Source: Scleroderma bovista
Lineage: Eukaryota > Basidiomycota > Agaricomycetes > Boletales > Sclerodermataceae
Assembly: GCA_037178675.1 (NCBI GenBank)
Contig: JAYMGJ010000547.1
Coordinates: 62,001 to 126,000, forward strand
Length of the DNA stretch: 64,000 nucleotides
Reading direction: 5' to 3'
The notes beneath the pieces are model-generated. The model saw only the letters and a program-made list of their open reading frames with translations, was not told the origin of the DNA and did no database searches. Below, one piece after another: positions 34,669-45,240 of the stretch (positions are counted from its first letter, which is position 1; each line of letters starts with the position of its first letter). The position numbers were made by a program, and so were the translations under genes.

Positions 34669-34831
34669 TGTTGTAGTATGTAATATACGATCGAAGCGTA
34701 CATGCACACCACACGAGGTACATCATATATAAGTCGTACCTACGAACCTACGTACGCCAGTGTCGAGTTTGAATCGAAGCCGTCTCGTTGACGGCGCCGT
34801 CCGGATCCTTGTCGTCGCATTTCCGCCAACA
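34669..34831 (+). repeat. 3' LTR of the gag-only element
   Basis: 163 bp, preceded directly by the purine tract CGAAGGAAGG and followed by the CACAC duplication. Confidence 0.88.
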
Positions 34832-36066
34832 CACACCAGAACGACAATGACAATGACAAAAACCAGCATCAATGGCGCAGCCACCACCATGACAAAGACA
34901 ATGGCAATGAGGCATGCATGGAAAATGCCACCATGACACAGCGACGATGACAATGGCGACGGCAGCAGTGCATCCACACCAGAATGATGAAGACAATCAT
35001 GGTGAGTCGGCAAGATGACAACAACAATGCCAACGTGTGCATGCCAGCGCCAGGATGACAGAGGCGACCACCCCTCCACCCAGCCTTGCGATGACAATGA
35101 GACGCCCATGGCAAATGCCAAGGGTGAGACGACAACAACAGTGCCAGCGCGTGCACACCAGCGCCAGGATGATGGAGGCAACCACTCCTCCACCCAGCCT
35201 CACGATGACAACGAGACACCCGTGGCAAGGCGAGACAATGACAACGATGCCAGCGCGTGCACACCAGCACCAGGACAACAGAGCCGATGATCCTTCCATC
35301 CAGCATGACCACACAATGACCATCACACGATGGCAACAACCCTCCACCCAGCACGATGACATTGACAATTGTTGACCTCCCCACCCTCCATTCTAGCGTG
35401 ATAATGTACCGTATCATGTAGTAGCTACAATTTATTTACTTCAGTATATAGTATTACTACACCCGAAGGTCCCACCCACACGGGTGTCTTTTCGGGTGGC
35501 AAAATCTGCAATCCGATGAGACACCCAGACCCATGGGTCCAGGTGTTCAATTAGCACGGATCCGGGTGCAGGTACACAGGTGGACACCCATGGGTACACC
35601 CATGCCATTCCCTAGTGGCATGGCACGAAAGATGGGTGACTGCAAAGGCAATGTCAGGCCTAGTGCCTAACATAAGGTACAGAAGGGACCCAATAACCAT
35701 CTGGAAATGGGAGCAGAGTTCCGCATCAACAGGCTCTGTATTTTTGGCGGCATAGTAGCCAGCCAGCAGTGGGGTGCTTGCGGACTTTGCATTGAGCATG
35801 CTGCAGCGTTCAATGACCTTTTGTAGGTACATGCATTGGTCCAAGTGGATAGCGTGACCCTTGCGAGTGATTCGCATATGGAGAAACTCTTTAGGCTCTC
35901 CAAGGTCTCTGCACTCCCATTTGTGCATGAACTGTGCTTTGATGGCATCAACAACAGCCTTGTTAGGGCCGCAGAATAGTGCATCATCTGTTAAATTTGG
36001 GTCATGTGACCTCAGGGTTAACTAAACCCCCTGTTGCTTAGGCAGTGCACAATTACAGGAAAATAT

Positions 36067-36138
36067 GACCAAGCCGGGATTTGAACCCAGGACCTCCTGG
36101 CATATACCCAGGTGCTCTAACCACTGAGCTACCAGGCC
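36067..36138 (-). tRNA. tRNA-like sequence, anticodon position ATA (possible SINE head or pseudogene)
   Basis: The minus strand folds as a 72-nt cloverleaf: acceptor GGCCTGG/CTTGGTC (with a U-U mismatch and G-U pairs), D arm GCTC...GAGC, anticodon stem CCTGG/CCAGG with loop GTATATG, variable loop AGGTC, T arm CTGGG/CCCGG with loop TTCAAAT. A- and B-box promoter words are present (TAGCTCAGTGG, GTTCAAATCCC). Loop positions 34-36 read ATA, which would decode Tyr TAT, but eukaryotic Tyr tRNAs use GTA and carry a purine at position 37, where this has T. No intron. A decayed tRNA or tRNA-derived repeat is more likely than a working gene. Confidence 0.55.
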
Positions 36139-36310
36139 GCAGGTACTCTAGGGTGCTTGTAGGATTTATAGTGTTTGACACTACACTTCCATTCTTGTAG
36201 GATTAGTGCAGATTACACTTCCAACACAACCCTCCTCCAAGGCTTCTTTATTTTTATTAATAATTGTTCACCGCTTCATGTAAGATTACATAATCACAAA
36301 AAGCATTACT

Positions 36311-38024
36311 ACCTCCCGAAGCATGACTGCATTTGGTCACTACCTAAGCTGCAATATTCCCACCCTCCTGGTGAGCCTCTTCTGCCTTCCTGTACCCTAT
36401 CCCTTGCCCCTATGTACAGTACATAGTATCATATATGTTATATGAATATATAAGACCATAACTGGATCCTCAAATGAATGTGTCAGAGGCTCTGGATGGT
36501 TGGAAAAATAGTTAGGGGTAAAAACAAAAAAGGGTTCGCATTTTTGATATATTGGACATACACACTTCTAAATTACATCCCCTTCAAGGGGCCATATGTA
36601 CCTACAACATATACCAAGCGCATTTGATGGGGTGGAGCCTCTGCAGTGCTGTGTCACACTCTCCTCCTCCTGGTAATACACCCTGGGAGGCTCTTACTGC
36701 GAGTGTTGGTACTGTTTGGATTGTTTGTAACTGTAGTAGTATACTATTACCACTTGTCTATCACATAAACTGGGAGACTGATCGTTCTAAAGGTGAGCAG
36801 GAAGGCAAACACTACTTTTATGAAAATAGGGGCTTTATCAGTCCCCAGAGCAACTATCTATATTCTGAGTATCTAGGAGGCTCTGTAATACTATATAGTA
36901 GTCGCTATACCATCACCAAGTCCATAACCTGATGTGGAAGAGCAGGGGAAGCAAAATGATATGATGGAGGGCGTGAGAAAATGTCTGAAAAAATGTGGAG
37001 ACTTTGAAAACATACCAAAAAAGTGAAATAGCACACCACACACAACATCTGGTGGTACACTGATAGTAGTACTGAGAATGTGAGCTCTGATAGGACATTA
37101 CCATACAGGATAAACCATTGGTTAGCCTGGCAGAACCTCTGGACTCCAGACTTAGTGTACAGATTGTGCAACCTGCAGTACTGAAATGCAGCCACTGCAC
37201 AAGGTGTCCCCTTGTGCCAAATTTTCGCTTTCTGAAGAGTTTGTAATGACACTAGAAAGTCAGTAGCACAATCCTTAGAGGACCAGATGTTGTGTGTGGT
37301 GTGCTATTTCACTTTTTTGGTATGTTTTCAAAGTCTCCACATTTTTTCAGACATTTTCTCACGCCCTCCATCATATCATTTTGCTTCCCCTGCTCTTCCA
37401 CATCAGGTTATGGACTTGGTGATGGTATAGCGACTACTATATAGTATTACAGAGCCTCCTAGATACTCAGAATATAGATAGTTGCTCTGGGGACTGATAA
37501 AGCCCCTATTTTCATAAAAGTAGTGTTTGCCTTCCTGCTCACCTTTAGAACGATCAGTCTCCCAGTTTATGTGATAGACAAGTGGTAATAGTATACTACT
37601 ACAGTTACAAACAATCCAAACAGTACCAACACTCGCAGTAAGAGCCTCCCAGGGTGTATTACCAGGAGGAGGAGAGTGTGACACAGCACTGCAGAGGCTC
37701 CACCCCATCAAATGCGCTTGGTATATGTTGTAGGTACATATGGCCCCTTGAAGGGGATGTAATTTAGAAGTGTGTATGTCCAATATATCAAAAATGCGAA
37801 CCCTTTTTTGTTTTTACCCCTAACTATTTTTCCAACCATCCAGAGCCTCTGACACATTCATTTGAGGATCCAGTTATGGTCTTATATATTCATATAACAT
37901 ATATGATACTATGTACTGTACATAGGGGCAAGGGATAGGGTACAGGAAGGCAGAAGAGGCTCACCAGGAGGGTGGGAATATTGCAGCTCAGGTAGTGACC
38001 AAATGCAGTCATGTTTCGGGAGTA
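36311..38024. repeat. Large near-perfect inverted repeat (fold-back), arms about 743 bp
   Basis: The left arm 36311-37053 and right arm 37282-38024 are reverse complements centred on 37167.5, separated by a 228-bp loop. A 126-codon open frame occurs identically in both arms (36552-36932 plus, 37403-37783 minus). The arms are essentially identical near the loop and show a few differences and a small indel near the outer ends. Weaker inverted similarity continues to about 36,265 and 38,070. A transcript across it would form a 0.74-kb double-stranded hairpin. No transposase or target duplication seen. Confidence 0.9.
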
Positions 38025-38173
38025 ACAACACTTGTAGTGCTTATGTAAACCTACAAGAAGCGGAGAAGTGAAATCAAAACAAATGGGAATTAAGTGGAGA
38101 ATGCTGGGAGGCTCACCAGATAGGGATGGGAACCTCTCTGTCTATTTCGGAATTTGAGTGGGAGTAGTGCTGA

Positions 38174-38408
38174 CACACCAGGGATTTCAAGATTTTCTGG
38201 CCATTTATAGTGCATTGAAAATGACAAATGATAGTTTTAAATTTTAAAATTATTGTTGTGATTCAAATTTTACTGCCATTAAAATCTCAAACTACTGTTA
38301 TAATTCAAATTTTAAGGGCATTAAAATGTGAAAGTAAAATTTAAAATTATCATTTGTCGTTTTCGATGCACTATAAATGGATGGAAAATCTTGAAATCCC
38401 CGGTGTGC
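38174..38408. mobile_element. Short MITE-like palindromic element
   Basis: About 235 bp with terminal inverted repeats of about 75 bp: left CACACCAGGGATTTCAAGAT and right (inverse) CACACCGGGGATTTCAAGAT, continuing through CATTTATAGTGCAT and GACAAATGATARTTTTAAA. The AT-rich centre contains several ATTCAAATTTTA words. No coding capacity. Confidence 0.75.
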
Positions 38409-38791
38409 GAGGGAGGGTATCTCTTAGATAGGTTTCACCCTACCAAAAAACCCCATCAAGAGACCATGGGAACATCTTAAAACTGGTGTCTAAGGTGTGA
38501 CTTGTGGTGTGCTCTGCATCACCTTGCCCTGCAAGGTCACTGCAACTGGAAAAGTGTGTCCTTTTTTTCGTCACCCGCGAATATGATGGTTTGAATGCGC
38601 GCCAAAGGTCCGCGTGAAATTAACTCAGCTGTGGCAACAAGGGTATAATGTGGGATACTGCCATAAACCTACAATATTGAGAGACACCTTGTCTATGTAG
38701 TGATACTATAAAATCTCATGACGTTTGGTAGTCTATAAATCCTGCATATGCCTTGTTGTTCTGCTATAATGAGAGTCAGTTCAACCATGTA

Positions 38792-39763
38792 CAGTCGATT
38801 ATCTCATAGTGCATAAGGTCCAGCTGAGTAAAATTTCATGCACTATGGGGGGTATGCAAGATGCTCATGTCACACTATATGTAACATAGATTACTAATAC
38901 ATGACACGAAGCAAAGATGCAAGCCAGTACTAGTTCAACAAAGTTAACTGGATACCTAGCTTCGCCAGTATGAATCTAATGTCGACTGCTTTGCATTTTT
39001 CATCTCCATTTGCCTAAGATGACCACAGAAACAACGCAATTCATGTGGTAAAGAAAGGTTATCAGAGTAACCAAACCTCCAACATGCGGCCAAGTTTCTC
39101 GCACATCTGCGCCACTGATCAGAAAGATTCAGGCCTGTGGATAGGTCACTCTCGCTATCATCGACCTCAATGATTTCTCCTTTCTCAACCGCGATGAGGT
39201 GTTTGACATCTTTCAAGGGCTTTTGTGTGGATTTATGGGCATATGGAGCTGGTTTGGGATGCGGTTTTTGTCAGAATATATGGCCGCTACGTGGCAAACT
39301 TACAAGACTGATTACATTTATTAGTTTTGATATATTAGCCCTACCTACAAGATAAATAGTTCGTAGTCGTACTGTGTATATTCATCACGTTTGGACCTGG
39401 TTCGCACCCATCCACCCATCGTGGTCACCCCGATCGACTCAGCGCGCGAATTCTAACAGTTTTCGGCGCATGGTCTCAGACATGGTGGGGTGACTGTTGG
39501 AATGGACACAGATGAAACTTTTACAACATGACTGTAAGGTAGAACTACGAAGATGGACCAGCTACTACCAAACCTGGATCCCAAACCTCGTCCAAATGGG
39601 TAGGTAATACTGCATATTTGTAGTTTTGGGGTATTCGGTATGTAATATGCACACTCTACCCAAATCCCCCGCGCCCGAGCCCACCCCAGCTCGGGCTGAC
39701 GAAAATTTCATGCAGTATGATATTTATGCAGAGCAACACAATGTATTATGAGATAATCGACTG
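38792..39763 (-). mobile_element. Pogo-type (Tc1/mariner) deletion derivative
   Basis: Terminal inverted repeats CAGTCGATTATCTCATA (left) and its inverse (right) are bounded by TA on both sides (38790-38791, 39764-39765), the Tc1/mariner target duplication. At 972 bp it is too short for a transposase. The minus strand keeps a small remnant at 38956-39216 (IIEVDDSESD, then LRQMEMKNAKQSTLDSYWRS), which looks like the acidic, Thr/Ser-rich tail found at the ends of fungal pogo/Fot transposases. No DDE core remains. Confidence 0.7.
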
Positions 39764-40088
39764 TAGCAGTACTATAAATGTTCATTACGTGTGGTCCATT
39801 GTCTGGGCAAGGTGCTTGCCGTCCATGACGGCGCTATTATCTGGTTTCTTATGTCAGCAGATTCCCCGGTTTTTCTCCAGAACATATTAGCATCAGCACA
39901 TTGAGACCGTACTACAACGTCTGGGTACGAGACTACGGAAATCCCCAGAACAGCACCGCAACTCTCAACGAACTATCTTGCCGAAAGGTCTTCCCGGTGA
40001 GCAGACAGTAAGGTACGTCGTGTTCTGTATTACATGCAGCGTTTGTAGCTGATCGATCGGTCTTATTGAACTCTGAAGCAGCCAACAG

Positions 40089-42626
40089 ATGTTAGACACA
40101 CCTCGCAAGTCAGGCACTCCGCGTTCGACGAGAAACCTGACTCAACATCGCTCAGAGATTCTCGTTCAGATGAAGAATGAAATGGTCCGTTGTCTGGAAT
40201 GGGGCAAAACAGGATTCGATCACTACCTCCCTTTCGAGGTGTCCGCAGCGGACATCGAAGCTGCAGTCACAGCTCTCGAGGCCGCCAACCTTATCGAGTC
40301 AGGTGGGCCTCGTCTCCAGTTCACAAATTATCCTGTCAGCCCGTCCAAGATCGGGACTGCGAACGAGAAGATGCGTTACGAGCCCCTTGTTGCTATCGCC
40401 AATGTGCTGCAAACACTCACGCTCACCAACGGACGTGAGGCATCGTGCCAATTCCTACAGCAGCCCGACAGTTTCAATGAAGCTAAGACCTACGGCGCAA
40501 ATTTCAAGATAGACGCACTGTTCAAGCTCAAGCGGTCAACAATGCCACCATCCTTAGTGCAGTTGTCTACCATACCTGTGGCAGACCTTGCCGTTCCTTC
40601 AGAATATAAGACAGCTCGAAAGGACTTTCCAGAGGTGCGCACAGCTTCCACTTTCTTGGTGGGTTCACTCCACTTACGTGCACCAGAACCGTAAACAATT
40701 GTTGGGCACGGCCACCTTCTGTATGAATGACGACCCCCGTCGCAAGCACATATACGGCGTATGTTTACCCAACGGCAACCTTGCTTCCCATCTCATGTCT
40801 TTCCAGATCACCATCGAGGACGATACGATGGCTGTCTGGTACTTCTCGCGGTCGCACTCGGCCAAGTCCCCAGACTTCAAGTTTCCCGAGGTGAGGAAAA
40901 TCACCCGTTCAGTCGGTGTGAAATCAGATGCTGATCGACCGTCTAGGACTGCCGAACGTACATTCGGGTCATGCTCTCGTTAATGTTTGCAACCGAAGAG
41001 GAACTCGGCTACGATCCGACCATCCAACGTCGCCTGGACCCCAAGGCGAACAGAGTTTGTTTTGTCTACGAGGTCGACGGTCATTACTACAAGACGCAGA
41101 AGGCGATTTTCGACCATCGGAGTCTATGTATAACAGGACGTGCGACTCGAGTATGGGAGGTAATCGAAGTTGCATCATTCGACAAGCTCCAGTCACTCGA
41201 GGGTTCGCATACGGTGGTCTTGAAGGATGTCTGGCTTGACGCCGGGTCGATGACCGAAGGCGACATTCAGCGAGAAATATTTGCTGATCTCGAACAGATT
41301 GCCAATGCTTTGGAAGCAGGCGAGGAACCGAAGGGCTTCGCGGGCATGGATCACGATTCAAAGCAGATGCTGCAGGAGTGTTTGCTGGCACGGCATTGGC
41401 ATCGGTATTTCCTCACGCTAGTCCACGAATGTCAAGGGATGACGTCGAAGGAGGTCGCCGAGGCAGCTGTGTCCGATTCCACATTTTTTGGCACACCACC
41501 TGCGCCTGTCAGACCCTCGTCCCTTCGGTATGCTGACCCCTCTCGGATGTCCCTGTCTCAACCGAGCGACCTGCTCTCGCACGGGCAAAAATCATTCAAT
41601 CGTCGTCATTCTCCGAAGCGGCAGTCTCGTGTCGTTTTCAAGGAGGTGTGTGTGGCCTTGCACGATGTGTCGAAATTTAGCGACACAATGGCAGCATTAT
41701 TATCTTGCGTGTTTGGTGAGATACACCGTTCGCATTGCGTTATTGTCCAGTGCTGATTGGCAGTACAGCTTTACAGTTGATGTTCTTGGCTGGGTGGATC
41801 CATCGCGATATCAGCTCGGGCAACCTTTACTGGTTTGAGGGCAACGGTGGTGAGGTGCGAGGCATACTAGCTGATATAGAGTATGCCAAGCGCTTCCGTC
41901 CGTCGGACGGAAATGGTAGCTTGGACCCAAAAACGGTGCGCATGACACCATACGTCTACGGGATTGACTCAGGGGTCACTGACGGCAGGCCAGGGCACGG
42001 CTTTTTTCATGGCCGTGGAAATCCAGAAACAGATCCACATATATACACCTACCGTATCGATCGATAGGAAGTATTTTTTGGGCCTTTTCACATCCAACGA
42101 TTTGCCAGGAAATACCAACACACCCAACAGGCGTCCTGTTGTACATAATTTTGAACACGACATGGAGTCCATCTTCTGGCTTCTCCTTTGGACACTTCTA
42201 GTGCGCTTTCCCTGCAACCTTGATTCGAATGAGGAGAGGTCCGCATTTGCAGGTGTTTTGTCCGAGATCTTCCAGGACACAAGTATATGCAGCTCAACAC
42301 GTGAAGGGGTATTTCGTGAAGCGGGAACTTTAAACAATCTTCTCACCAGGTTTCTCGCCCCCGAGCTCAAACCCCTCCAGGCCTCGCTCGATGGCCTTCG
42401 TAACGTCCTGGTGGCTGGCTATATGAACAGAAAGTACGACTCCAACGACCTCTCCTCGTACTCAACCTTATATGAGTTCTTACGAATGACGTTGAATGCG
42501 TGTCAGTGTTTGGCGCAAAGAAATTCTTTGTCGGATCTACTGCCATGTCACTCTCTCTACCTGAACTCTGACGCCGCTCAGGTTGCCATAGTCAACCTCC
42601 CTTCAGGTCAACAAACGCAGACGTAA
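40089..42626 (+). CDS. FunK1-type protein kinase-like protein
   Basis: Six exons join in phase: 40089-40634, 40687-40758, 40807-40890, 40947-41715, 41769-41935 and 41994-42626, giving about 756 residues and ending TAA. Motifs of the basidiomycete FunK1 family are clear: TIEDDTMAVWYFSRSHSAKS, SLMFATEEELGYDP, the catalytic loop WIHRDISSGNLYWF (HRD with Asn six residues later), ILADIEYAKRF in the place of DFG, FMAVEIQ, and HDMESIFWLLLWTLLVRF. It has the size and order of an intact family member with no internal stop. FunK1 proteins are multi-copy in Agaricomycetes and their substrates are unknown. Introns are 48-58 nt. A possible extra intron at about 42,054 was not needed to keep the frame. Confidence 0.9.
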
Positions 42627-43860
42627 TCTGTCCAATGCTGGAAATGATGACGATGAGTACAAGCCGGTATCATCAAAGATGGCACGGGGCCTTGGGCATG
42701 AATGAGAATGGTAGTGAGTACTGGGTAACCGCCCTATGATCATCCGGTGGGTTGTCCACCGGCCACCCACGTGTAAATTGACTATTCTGACAACGAGCCT
42801 ATAACTTACAGTCTCCTGCCTTCTGGCATATCGAAAATAGAATTCGGGCGTTTATGGAGATCAGAGGTTATGTCCATTTTCACAAAAACATATGTACAGT
42901 TGTCGGGATGACGGAGATGTGCTTCGACGTCTAAGAGAATCTGCAATACCTTTGCCGCTGGATACCACCTAACATGCGATGCGGGTGCCAATTATCAAGG
43001 AAGAACGTCGTTGGATCCTGAAGAACGTGGTAATTGTTTTCGCATTTCTGGGACAGTGATGCGCTGGACACCAGCGACTGTTGGCTGGAGGACTGCCGTG
43101 TTTATATGCCACATTCGTGGTCACATAATTTCCCACTTTTTTCCCTAGTGGCTCGTGGCTCTCTCGTCCATGCAAGCATCGTCGACAGGGTTTTGGTGGA
43201 GCAGATATTTGCTTCCTCACTAGTACTAAGGACGGAATGTCTGGCATTGTGTTGAGGCACTCGTTGCATTGGGGGTGAGGATTGCTGCCAGATGGATCAA
43301 GCAACAATTTGAAGAAATTGGCACAACATTCAGACTGGTGCCATTCTTGGCTGAGTTTGTGCCCAATGTGATCCAGTTGCAGCTATTTCTGAAAGGGTTA
43401 TCACACACGGGGAATTCCAACATTTTGAAGTAGTGTTGCTGCCAAACCAGAATAAATTTGAAGTGAGTTTGAATCTGGTTCAAAGTGATGCCATGGCCCA
43501 GTTTGGTGGAGATTGGTAAAACTAATCACAATGGGTCACCATCAGTAAAACCTGGTGGAGCTGGCCAGTGTTATAGTATTCATAGTGAGGGTCCACCCAT
43601 GGAGTACTTTTATAGGACTGTCATAGAATTAGTGAAGGACATGGGTCAACCCATGGGTGTCACACTGTCAACCTGGACCCTCACCCACAGATACCCTTAC
43701 CCAGCAACCCTTGGGTGTAGGTCATTCCCATGGGTACAAGGGTCACAGCCTGCAACAGATAAAATTTGATATTTACCCATGGGTACTATGGTGTTGAAGT
43801 TCAAACTCTGATTACATACCCCTGTTCCATCAAGAGATACATTTGAGAATAAACTCTTTC
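42627..43860. other. Gap with hAT-end-like CCCATGGGT words
   Basis: No gene is supported. From about 43,580 to 43,795 the words CCCATGGGT and ACCCTTGGGTGT recur (for example 43,640, 43,725, 43,780), resembling the subterminal sequence of the hAT-like element at 32.8 kb. This could be the remnant of a related short element; clear ends and target duplication were not found. Confidence 0.4.
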
Positions 43861-44099
43861 GCTTGACTTACACATATGCCCGAGCCATCGACGAAGACAC
43901 TGGATCACATCATGTATCTCACAACGCCTGGGACAGTTCTCGTATCTCAGCAGTTCCGAGACTTGGGAATCAAGTATGTGTACCATATGTTTATCTCGGG
44001 ACCTCACTGATCTGTGTTTATGAAGTGTCATCCCGGGAGAGGGGAGGCGGAGACATTCAGGAGGACTGACAGAAAATGTCCTGATGCGTGTGTAATATG

Positions 44100-45240
44100 T
44101 CATGTATCGTATAACTCTATCCAGTTGAATTCTCAGCGCGCTCCGCTCAGTGTCACAAACGAACAATTGAGACGAACCCATGCTAACTTCTGCTCCTGCA
44201 AAACTGCACCAGCGGAGCTTCTCCGCTAACGTCCACACGACTGCCAACAGTTGGCGATTGATTCCCGCACCTGCAGTGTGCCATCTTGCGACAAAACCAC
44301 CAAGTATGACCGAGATAAACGCGATGGCATCCTCGAAGCATAGACAATCATCCACCGGTTGAGAAGGTGCACCAGAAGAAGACATACGGGGATTACGATG
44401 TATGGCACTGCAAAATACGTCAACGAACATCGTATAGCTTGAAACACCTCTTATTCATCAAGTCGCTCACTAGCCAATGGTCCAGTGTGTCCCACGTCAA
44501 AATGTATACGATCCATATTCCATCACCGAGAGCTATACCTGCGGTGCAATCGATGATGGAGTGCGTACCACCATACAGCCTCCCGAAGACAGTACTGACA
44601 ACGTAGACGAGCAGAATGGCGCAGGACGTATGGTAGGTGACGTTGGACATTGCTGAGTGTTCTGAATATGCAAGATGGATGTGGCCAAAGATGAAGGGTG
44701 CCGTGGATACACTGTGAGTTGAGTGAGTCGAGGGAAACCCGAACTCGAAATAATGGGTGCCGATGACTATAGTGCGATGTCATGAGAAGGTTGATACGAG
44801 TAGTAGGTCAAACCTCACTCAACCGGGCTACTGGAGGGGCACAATGGCGCGGCGAGGCATACAAGGTCTTTCATGAACAATGACAGGTATACACCGGATG
44901 CGAGGACAAATACTAAACTGGCGATCAAAGTCAGCTGCGAGGTAAGTGAACCGATTAGGAACGTCGACGACTCACCCCAGTCTCAGTTCAGAATATCCAA
45001 AGAAAAACAGTATAGGCAGTGTAATTAAGAAGTATACGTTCCGAGTGAAGACGTGCAGATGAAATAAATGTCCAGCCAAGGCCGCCTGAGATGACGCTGA
45101 AGTCAATACAGATTCAAATACATAAGTGTGACGGGACTGACCTGCACTTCAGCCAGGAAAGGACTTTCGCGTTCGATAGCCTTCAGGCCATCTGCAAAGC
45201 TAAGCGTCACTGTGGCCAGCCATAATGACGCTTAACTGAA
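44100..45240 (-). pseudogene. LCB3-like sphingoid-base-phosphate phosphatase (PAP2 family), frame broken
   Basis: The minus strand encodes, in order, an N-terminal piece (KAIERESPFLAEVQ), TM segments (ITLPILFFFGYSEL; LASLVFVLASGVYLSLFMKDL-type), the KDLVC region, EFGFPSTHSTHSV, FGRLYGGTHSIIDCTAG and VDDCLCFEDAIAFISVILG. These are the K-RP, PSTHS and SR-x5-H-x3-D-like PAP2 signatures of ER dihydrosphingosine-1-phosphate phosphatases (YSR/LCB3 type). Three places need one base added to keep the alignment: near 45,032, near 44,835 (beside a G run) and near 44,365. Splice sites between them are good. Either the gene has decayed or the sequence has base-calling errors. Start and end are approximate. 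Confidence 0.7.

Larger units (their letters stand above)
33459..34831 (+). mobile_element. Gag-only LTR retrotransposon (1,373 bp), TSD CACAC
   Basis: Two 163-bp LTRs (33459-33621 and 34669-34831), each TGTTG...CAACA, are flanked by CACAC (33454-33458 and 34832-34836). The LTRs contain TATATAAG and differ at four sites only. The interior is one leader of about 230 bp, one gag frame and a polypurine tract (CGAAGGAAGG) touching the right LTR. No protease, RT or integrase is present. This matches the plan of terminal-repeat gag (TR-GAG) elements described in plants. Confidence 0.88.
32847..35614. mobile_element. Non-autonomous hAT-like element, 8-bp TSD GTGGCATG
   Basis: The element interrupts copia RT/RNase H exactly between two 8-bp copies of GTGGCATG (32839-32846 and 35615-35622). 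Its ends are inverted: left TAGGCAAAGCATGGGTATGG, right (inverse) TAGGGAATGGCATGGGTGTA, with many ACCCATGGGT and CACCCGGGTG words just inside. The 8-bp duplication and TAGGG-type termini are hAT features. It contains no transposase, only CCACCA/GATGAC-rich arrays (33,180-33,440 and 34,840-35,380) and a gag-only LTR element. Without that insert it would be about 1.4 kb. Confidence 0.8.
32253..35987 (-). mobile_element. Truncated Ty1/copia element, split by a hAT-like insertion
   Basis: Two minus-strand pieces form one reading: 35987-35615 encodes the end of copia reverse transcriptase (WECRDLGEPKEFLHMRI, SASTPLLAGYY, IGSLLYLMLGTRPDIAFAV) and 32838-32253 continues with RNase H (CTDSDWGSDPTSRLSQTGFY, STEAEYMALSDCAHQ, CSDNQGSIFMASNP, RSKHINIRYHGIRE). 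The coding end has a 5-bp tandem duplication (TTGAT) near 32,366 that shifts the frame before the ENPADLLTKNL-type tail; the original stop would be at 32253-32255. A G-rich polypurine tract and TGTTGAAG at 32,207 mark the presumed 3' LTR start. Everything upstream of RT (gag, protease, integrase) is missing. Confidence 0.85.

Noticed and set aside
33141..35417. Val/Cys/His-rich frames in the hAT-like element
   Set aside because: They translate CCACCA/GATGAC microsatellite runs and have no domain.
36067..36138. Annotating a functional tRNA-Tyr
   Set aside because: Anticodon ATA, T at position 37, lack of the Tyr intron and a mismatched acceptor argue against a working tRNA; kept only as tRNA-like.
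36552..37783. Two identical 126-codon open frames on opposite strands
   Set aside because: They are mirror copies in the arms of the inverted repeat, lack any recognisable motif and have no splice or start support.
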